From an uncultured Alistipes sp. (lineage in GTDB: Bacteria > Bacteroidota > Bacteroidia > Bacteroidales > Rikenellaceae): a stretch of DNA of 21,104 nucleotides. Of this stretch, positions 15,899-21,104 are shown piece after piece. Numbering within the stretch: position 1 is the stretch's first letter; each line of letters begins with the position of its first letter. Position numbers and translations under genes: made by a program. The notes below the pieces were generated by a model. That model saw only the letters and a program-made list of their open reading frames with translations, did not search any database and was not told the DNA's origin. The stretch spans positions 1-21,104 of the forward strand of contig CAUDHE010000047.1 in NCBI GenBank assembly GCA_958449275.1, read 5' to 3'.

Positions 15899-18800
15899 CT
15901 ACTTCTTCTTCGTTTTACGCTCCTCGTCGATCTGTCGGAGCAACTCGTTGACTGCCGTTTCCAACTGTTCGTCGCGCCCCGTCACTATCTCCTCGGGCGA
16001 GTTGGCTATTTCGATATCGGGTTCCAGCTGCTTGTTTTCGAGGTAGCTGCCGTCGTCGAGACGATACCCTATCACGGGGATTCCGAACACCAGCGTGGGA
16101 TCCTGCAACCGCTCCCACGACACGCTGGTCATGGTTCCCGGGACAGGCATGCCCACCACCTTGCCTATACCCATGCGCTGATATACCCACGGCGTGCCGT
16201 GAGCGTTGGAGTAGTTGGCTTCGCACGTAATCATTATCGACGGCTTGTTCCATCGACGGCTCGGCATGTCGCATGCCTCCTTGCCGCGTATCACCTGCGT
16301 GAGATATTTTTCACCGCTGAAAAGCACCTCGATATCCTCGTGCAGACGTCCGCCGCCGTTGAAACGGGTGTCGATGACTATACCGTCGCAATGGTTGTAA
16401 CGCCCCAGAATCTCGGCATATACGGTACGGAAGCTCGGATCGCCCATCGATTCGATGTGCACATACCCCAGTCGTCCGCCCGAGAGACGCTCCACATCGG
16501 CGGCGCGCCGTTTCACCCAACGCTTGTAAAGCAACGCCGAGAGCTGTCCCTGCGATATGGGAGTCACCACCTCGTCCCAACGCTTGCCGTCGGCGGGACG
16601 ATAGATCGACACGAGCGTGCGTTTGCCCGCAAGACGGTTGAGCATTGGATAGAAATCGGCTCCGTCGGTTATCGCGTTGCCGTCGATCTTCTCCACGATG
16701 TCGCCCGCCCGCACCTGCGACGAAGCGCGGTCGAAAGGTCCGCCGACGATGACTTCGTCTACAAGCAGACCGTCGCCTTTGCGCGAGAGGTCGAAGATAA
16801 GGCCCAAATCGGCCGTCACGTCGCCGTTGGCATCGGCGGGACGCGAATAACTGCACCCCGTATGCGACACGTTCAGCTCGCCGAGCCACTCGCTGGCCAT
16901 CTCGGCGAAGTCGTAGTTGTTGTCTATGTGGGGCAGGAATCGCGCGTAGTTGTCGCGCAACGCATCCCAATCGACGCCGTGCATATCTTCGGTATAGAAG
17001 CGGCTTTTCTCCTGACGGTAGATGCGGTCGAACATATATTCGCGTTCGGCACGGGCATCGAGCGTCATGTCACCGCGCACGGCTATGGCCGTCGGCGAAC
17101 CGCTGCCGCCCTTGAACTTGCTCATGCGCCCGCCCAGGAGGAACATGTTCTCCATCTTCTTGTCCCATGCCAGACGTCCGCTGCCGCTCGACTTCTGCAA
17201 CACTTTGTTGTTGCGTTCGCGCAAATCGAGCTGCCACAGATCGTACGAACCTTCGTAAGACACTATATAATACAACGTGGCTCCGTCCTTGCTCATCGTG
17301 TATCCGCCGAGCGATCCCGACGAGGGGGTGAGACGTACGATACGATCCTCGATATCGTCTAATTCTACCGAGATATCCTCCGTCTTGTCGGCCGCCTCCT
17401 TGTCTTTGTCCTTTTTGCTCTCATCGCCCTTTTTATCCTTTTCGGACTCTGCCGCGGCATCCTTCGTACGCTTCTCGCTCTGCTTGTACATTTCGTACTG
17501 CTCCTTGTTCATGCGGGCGAGCTCATACGTCTTGCGATTGAGACATACCATCATCACATCCTGCAACGAACCCCACGAAGCGTGGCTGCGCATGCCGTAA
17601 CGGTCCGACGAGAACAGCAGGGCGTTGCCGTCCATCACCCACTGCGGATTGCTGTCGAAATATCCCGTGTTGGTGATGTTCACGATCTCGCCGCCCGAGG
17701 CGCTCACGATACCCACGTCGGAATAAGGATCGTGACGGTTGCCCGTGTAGCTCAATGCGAACCATTTGCCGTCGGGCGACCACGAATAGTCGATGCGGCC
17801 GTCGGTAGAGTAATGGCGGCTGCCGTCGGTCACACGACGGGTCTTGCCCGACGCCAGATCGAGCACCATAAGCCGACAGCGGTCCTCCACGAATGCCAGA
17901 CTCTTGCCGTCGGGCGAATACTGCGGACAGGTACGGTCGATGCCGTCGTCCTTGAAAAGAGACTTCTCCTCTATGAGCGTGGCGTTGGGGAAATCGGGAT
18001 CGTCGTCGCGCACTATCTTGGCCGTGTAGATGTTCCATTTTCCGTCGCGCTCCGAAGCGTATGCCAACGTACGGTTGTCGGGTGCGAATACGGGCGACGC
18101 CTCCGACTGCGGAGTAGAGGTTATGCGCCGCGTGGTGGCGTAGTCGGTCGAAGTGACGAACACTTCGCCGCGCGACACGAAAGCTATCTGCTTGCCGTCG
18201 GGCGAAACCGCCGCCGCACCGCCGCCGCTGACAGCTATCTGCGAAGTCTTGTCGGCGGGCGAGTCGTCCACGACGGTAACACTGAGTTTTCGGGGCGATC
18301 CCGCGCCGCTCATGGTATATATCTCGCCGTTGTGACCGAAACACAGCGTACCGTCGGCCGCGGCCGTGAGGAAACGCACGGGATGGTTCTTGAAGCGCGT
18401 TACCTGCTTGAGATCGGCAGGGGCATCGGCGGGAAACGACCACACGTTGAACGTGCCGTCTCGCTCGCTCAGGAAATAGACCTTCGCGTCGCCGTCGGCA
18501 TACACGGGATTACGGTCCTCGCCGGCGCGAGCCGTGAGGTTGATATGCTTTCCGGTGGCGAAGTCATAACGCCAAATGTCGCGCGTGATGGACGAGGTAT
18601 GATGTTTGCGCCAAACGTTCTCGCCGCCCTTCTTGTCCTGATAGAGAAACGACTTGCCGTCGCGCGTGAAACTGACGGCCTCGGCGGGAGTGGCGAGCAC
18701 GCGCTCGGGACGGCCGCCGTCGACGCTCACGGCATAGAGTTCGCTCATCGAACCTTTGGGAAACAGCGCGCTGGCAGCAGGATCGGAGATCGATGCGCCG

Positions 18801-19165
18801 TAGTAGATTTTCTTGCCGTCGGGCGAGAAAGCATAAGGCGTTTCGGCCGCCGAATGCGTCGTAAGTCGTGTCGGCGCACCGCCCGAAGCGGGCACGGTAA
18901 ACACGTCGAAATTACCGAAACGATCGCAGGCGTATGCCACGGTCTTCGAATCGGGAGACCATACGGGAGCATAGTCGTAGCTCTCGTCGGATGTAAGTCG
19001 GCGCGCCTCGCCGCCCGAAGAGGGCACGGTATAAATGCTGCCCTTGTAGGTGAAGGCCACGGTACGGCCGTCGGGCGAAATGGCGGGATAGCGCATCCAC
19101 AGCGGCGACGCATCGGCGAAAGCGAAGGTCAGCAGCAGTAGCGATAAAGCAGATAAACGTTTCAT
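15899..19165 (-). CDS. Tricorn-like S41 family peptidase, exported
   Basis: This 1088-residue periplasmic protease resembles archaeal tricorn. A signal peptide (about 1-19) precedes a long beta-propeller region (about 25-540) made of repeated TolB/WD40-like units with SPDGK/SPDSK motifs (for example 30-33, 70-73, 114-117, 321-324, 417-420, 463-466). A Lys/Glu/Asp-rich low-complexity segment follows (about 562-600). Then come a second propeller-like part, a PDZ domain (about 780-870) and the S41 catalytic domain. By comparison with tricorn the catalytic residues are His768 (NVSHTG), Ser986 (ANYSNAHG) and Glu1043 (YLENKQLEPD). It probably trims peptides in the periplasm. It is the first gene of the minus-strand run and has its own -7 box. 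Confidence 0.93.
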   Translation of the reverse strand: MKRLSALSLLLLTFAFADASPLWMRYPAISPDGRTVAFTYKGSIYTVPSSGGEARRLTSDESYDYAPVWSPDSKTVAYACDRFGNFDVFTVPASGGAPTRLTTHSAAETPYAFSPDGKKIYYGASISDPAASALFPKGSMSELYAVSVDGGRPERVLATPAEAVSFTRDGKSFLYQDKKGGENVWRKHHTSSITRDIWRYDFATGKHINLTARAGEDRNPVYADGDAKVYFLSERDGTFNVWSFPADAPADLKQVTRFKNHPVRFLTAAADGTLCFGHNGEIYTMSGAGSPRKLSVTVVDDSPADKTSQIAVSGGGAAAVSPDGKQIAFVSRGEVFVTSTDYATTRRITSTPQSEASPVFAPDNRTLAYASERDGKWNIYTAKIVRDDDPDFPNATLIEEKSLFKDDGIDRTCPQYSPDGKSLAFVEDRCRLMVLDLASGKTRRVTDGSRHYSTDGRIDYSWSPDGKWFALSYTGNRHDPYSDVGIVSASGGEIVNITNTGYFDSNPQWVMDGNALLFSSDRYGMRSHASWGSLQDVMMVCLNRKTYELARMNKEQYEMYKQSEKRTKDAAAESEKDKKGDESKKDKDKEAADKTEDISVELDDIEDRIVRLTPSSGSLGGYTMSKDGATLYYIVSYEGSYDLWQLDLRERNNKVLQKSSGSGRLAWDKKMENMFLLGGRMSKFKGGSGSPTAIAVRGDMTLDARAEREYMFDRIYRQEKSRFYTEDMHGVDWDALRDNYARFLPHIDNNYDFAEMASEWLGELNVSHTGCSYSRPADANGDVTADLGLIFDLSRKGDGLLVDEVIVGGPFDRASSQVRAGDIVEKIDGNAITDGADFYPMLNRLAGKRTLVSIYRPADGKRWDEVVTPISQGQLSALLYKRWVKRRAADVERLSGGRLGYVHIESMGDPSFRTVYAEILGRYNHCDGIVIDTRFNGGGRLHEDIEVLFSGEKYLTQVIRGKEACDMPSRRWNKPSIMITCEANYSNAHGTPWVYQRMGIGKVVGMPVPGTMTSVSWERLQDPTLVFGIPVIGYRLDDGSYLENKQLEPDIEIANSPEEIVTGRDEQLETAVNELLRQIDEERKTKKK

Positions 19166-19224
19166 ATTTACGGGTTTCTCGTTGATTGTCCGACAGTAGT
19201 CGATAAATTAATCGGCATTTTCGA

Positions 19225-19232
19225 CAAAGTTA
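19225..19232 (-). promoter_or_regulatory. -7 box of the protease-murB transcript
   Basis: On the minus strand this reads TAACTTTG, an exact TAnnTTTG match, 59 bases before the protease start codon. No strong TTTG is seen at -33. Only 12 bases separate it from the opposite-facing box at 19245-19252. Confidence 0.55.
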
Positions 19233-19244
19233 GAAAATATTTCG

Positions 19245-19252
19245 TAATTTTG
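19245..19252 (+). promoter_or_regulatory. -7 box of the DUF4301 gene
   Basis: TAATTTTG matches TAnnTTTG and lies 133 bases before the ATG at 19386, implying a leader of about 120-130 bases. No clear -33 element was found. Confidence 0.5.
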
Positions 19253-19264
19253 AATAATTTATCG

Positions 19265-19316
19265 GTTCTCGGGCACAACCCGCGGAGAACGCAAACGGGT
19301 GAAACGAGTTGCGTTC
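19265..19316 (+). promoter_or_regulatory. Leader with two mutually exclusive hairpins
   Basis: Hairpin 1 pairs GTTCTC (19265-19270) with GAGAAC (19285-19290), with GGG/CCC inside. Hairpin 2 pairs GAACGCAA (19287-19294) with TTGCGTTC (19309-19316), eight perfect pairs. The GAAC at 19287-19290 is used by both, so only one can form at a time. This is the architecture of a switching leader, but no known riboswitch was recognised. Confidence 0.45.
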
Positions 19317-19385
19317 CTCCGCGAATCGCACGACTCTGCGAGCCGCAAAAACGGAATACGAAAACAACAGATAACGAATAACATC

Positions 19386-20825
19386 ATGTTCAGCAAGGAA
19401 GATTTACTACAGATCGAAAAACACGGGCTCACACCGGAGACAGTCGAGCGGCAAATCGAAAATTTCCGCACGGGATTCCCCTATCTTCCCATAGTGCGTG
19501 CCGCCTCGGCGGGCGACGGCGTAAGGGTCCTCACCGGGGAGGAGATCGCGCGGGCCGAAGCCCGTTACGACAAGGAAACCGAACGGCTGAAAATCGTGAA
19601 GTTCGTACCCGCATCGGGCGCCGCCACACGCATGTTCAAGGAGTTGTTCGAGTTCGTCAACGACGGCCGCCGCGGCAAGGGAATCGGCATCCTGCTGGAC
19701 AATATCGAAAAATTCGCCTTTCAACCCGAGCTGTCGCACTACGTAAACGCCGAATCGTCGGACAAGGAGGTCGTGGAGGCTATAGTGAAATGCGGATTAT
19801 GCTACGGCTCGAAGCCCAAAGGGCTCGTGACGTTCCACGCCTACCCCGACGGCGGACGCAAGGCCGTGGAGGAGCATCTGGTAGAGGGCGCGTCGTATGC
19901 CCGTTCGGGCGACACGGTGCATATACACTTCACCGTCTCGGCCGAACACATGGGCGGGTTCTGGGATGTGCTGGGCGCTACGCAACCATACTACGAGGAG
20001 CGTTTCGGAGTCAAATACGACGTATCGTTCTCGGTGCAGAAGCCCTCGACCGACACCATCGCCGTCAATCCCGACAACACGCCGTTCCGCACCGAGTCGG
20101 GCGAGTTGCTGTTCCGTCCCGCGGGACACGGCGCGCTCATAGAAAATCTGAACGACATCGACGCCGACGTGATATTCGTGAAAAACATCGACAACGTCAC
20201 CACCGACGAGCGGCGCGGACCGACCATAAAATATAAAAAGGCTCTCGCGGGCATACTTTTGGAACTGCGGGATCAGGCTTTCGAATGCCTGAAATCGCTG
20301 AATGACGGGTGCGACGATACGACGCCGATCGTAAAGTTCATCGAGGAGAAATTGTGCGTAAAGCTCCCCGAAAACACAGCTTCGGAAACACTGAAACGCA
20401 TCCTCGACCGTCCGATCCGCGTATGCGGCATGGTGCGCAATGAAGGCGAACCGGGCGGCGGTCCGTTCTGGGTAGCCGACAAGGATGGCACAGAGTCGCT
20501 GCAAATAGCCGAATCGAGCCAAATAGCACCCGAAAACGCCTGCCTCATGAAAGCGGCGAGCTATTTCAACCCTGTCGACATCGTATGCAGCGTAAAAGAC
20601 TCGCACGGCAACAAATTCGATCTCAGAAAATTCACCGATCCCGCCACGGGTTTCATCTCGTCGAAATCGAGCGGCGGCCGCGAATTGCGCGCCCAGGAGC
20701 TGCCCGGACTTTGGAACGGATCCATGGCCGCATGGAACACTGTTTTCGTCGAGGTTCCCGTAGCGACTTTCTCACCCGTAAAGACGGTGCTCGACCTTCT
20801 GCGTCCCGAGCACCAACCTATGTAA
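19386..20825 (+). CDS. DUF4301 family protein, possible nucleotidyltransferase fold
   Basis: This 479-residue protein matches the Bacteroidetes DUF4301 family, for which I know no confirmed function. I chose the ATG at 19386 because the conserved family start MFSKEDLLQIEKHGL follows; an upstream GTG at 19299 would add 29 unconserved residues across the leader hairpins. Visible motifs are VPASGAATRMFK (74-85), VQKPSTDTIAVNP (217-229), FRPAGHGALIENLN (243-256) and IFVKNIDNV (263-271). Their order and content recall UDP-sugar pyrophosphorylases: a glycine-rich GGxGTRM loop, a Q-P strand, PxGHG, and a final DN. A GEPGGGPFW segment follows near 354-362. No signal peptide, so it is cytoplasmic. It stands alone on the + strand and is closed by a strong hairpin. 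The fold assignment is inference. Confidence 0.85.
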   Translation: MFSKEDLLQIEKHGLTPETVERQIENFRTGFPYLPIVRAASAGDGVRVLTGEEIARAEARYDKETERLKIVKFVPASGAATRMFKELFEFVNDGRRGKGIGILLDNIEKFAFQPELSHYVNAESSDKEVVEAIVKCGLCYGSKPKGLVTFHAYPDGGRKAVEEHLVEGASYARSGDTVHIHFTVSAEHMGGFWDVLGATQPYYEERFGVKYDVSFSVQKPSTDTIAVNPDNTPFRTESGELLFRPAGHGALIENLNDIDADVIFVKNIDNVTTDERRGPTIKYKKALAGILLELRDQAFECLKSLNDGCDDTTPIVKFIEEKLCVKLPENTASETLKRILDRPIRVCGMVRNEGEPGGGPFWVADKDGTESLQIAESSQIAPENACLMKAASYFNPVDIVCSVKDSHGNKFDLRKFTDPATGFISSKSSGGRELRAQELPGLWNGSMAAWNTVFVEVPVATFSPVKTVLDLLRPEHQPM

Positions 20826-20842
20826 CATACTTCGATTCCGCT

Positions 20843-20881
20843 ACATCATGCCACCTTGCCTTGCGTGAGGTGGCATGATGT
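20843..20881 (+). terminator. 14-bp perfect hairpin after the DUF4301 gene
   Basis: ACATCATGCCACCT (20843-20856) pairs perfectly with AGGTGGCATGATGT (20868-20881) around an 11-base loop, 18 bases after the stop codon. There is no U-tract, only an AT-rich stretch. Termination is the most likely role. Confidence 0.7.
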
Positions 20882-20913
20882 GCATATAATAATGGAATGC
20901 AGTTCGCAGAATT

Positions 20914-21100
20914 GCGCAGTTTGCCGCCGCCACAACCATCCCTCGTCATTTTTGCATTCTGGCTGCGCGACAATACACATGCGTCAGCCTCTCCCGCGGC
21001 AGGAACGATTTCGAATTAAAAGCGGGCGCGGCTGACGCGTGTGAATTACTGCGACTCTTTGAGTCGCGCAGTTCGCCGCCGCCCCCACGCGGCGGACTGC
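20914..21100. repeat. Nested inverted and direct repeats, non-coding
   Basis: An 18-base sequence starting GCGCAGTT and ending GCCGCCGCC occurs at 20914-20931 and 21066-21083 with one difference. Between the copies, CACATGCGTCAGCC (20976-20989) pairs with GGCTGACGCGTGTG (21030-21043) with one non-Watson-Crick pair. CCCGC (20993-20997) pairs with GCGGG (21022-21026), and CTGCGCGAC (20963-20971) with GTCGCGCAG (21063-21071). Local hairpins are GCGACTC/GAGTCGC (21051-21067) and GCAGT-CCGCC/GGCGG-ACTGC (21068-21100). No protein-coding frame is supported. It may continue beyond the window. Confidence 0.65.
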
Positions 21101-21104
21101 AACT

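Noticed and set aside
15677..19141. Long + strand frames opposite murB and the tricorn-like protease
   Set aside because: Antisense to well-supported genes, no recognisable protein features.
19299..19385. GTG start adding 29 residues to the DUF4301 protein
   Set aside because: The extension overlaps the leader hairpins and the conserved family start coincides with the ATG at 19386.
1..21104. CRISPR arrays, tRNA or rRNA genes, insertion sequences, prophage or conjugation genes
   Set aside because: None seen on either strand by reading; no regularly spaced repeats, no cloverleaf-like segments and no transposase or integrase motifs.

Overview
The window looks like chromosomal DNA of a GC-rich gut-type member of the Bacteroidales, most likely Alistipes or a close relative in Rikenellaceae. 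This is inferred from a SusC/SusD pair, Bacteroidetes-style -7 boxes (TAnnTTTG) upstream of genes, typical Bacteroidetes lipoprotein signals, and GC-rich coding sequence separated by AT-rich gaps. No phage, transposase, CRISPR, tRNA or rRNA is visible.

Left part (1-6980). A complete three-gene nutrient-uptake operon lies on the minus strand: a SusC-type TonB-dependent receptor, a SusD-type surface glycan-binding lipoprotein and a SusE/F-like lipoprotein. It ends in a clear intrinsic terminator at 22-54. The receptor reading frame carries a run of nine G (C9 on the + strand) just after its start. Gain or loss of one base would stop translation after 19 or 35 residues. Two more G9 runs lie in the 519-base gap upstream. 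This cluster of three equal homopolymers in about 440 bases is the most striking signal in the window and suggests slipped-strand phase variation of the uptake system.

Middle part (6981-11010, + strand). A cytoplasmic GH13 alpha-amylase-family enzyme is followed six bases later by a TPM-domain membrane protein, then LemA, then a Gfo/Idh/MocA oxidoreductase. TPM and LemA proteins are common neighbours. A 15-base unit repeated three times covers the stop codon of the TPM gene. The GH13 enzyme faces away from the uptake operon and could act on alpha-glucan pieces imported by it, but that link is inferred.

Right-middle part (11048-19165, minus strand). A run of housekeeping-type genes is tightly packed in the order of transcription: tricorn-like periplasmic protease, murB, tilS, holA, a degenerate class IV aminotransferase, and a DoxX membrane protein. 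The aminotransferase relative seems to lack the PLP-binding lysine.

Right end (19166-21104). Two back-to-back promoter elements sit between the protease and a DUF4301 protein on the + strand. The DUF4301 leader can fold into two mutually exclusive hairpins, and the protein carries motifs reminiscent of UDP-sugar pyrophosphorylases. Its gene ends at a 14-bp perfect hairpin, followed by an unannotated stretch rich in nested inverted and direct repeats that runs to the window edge.
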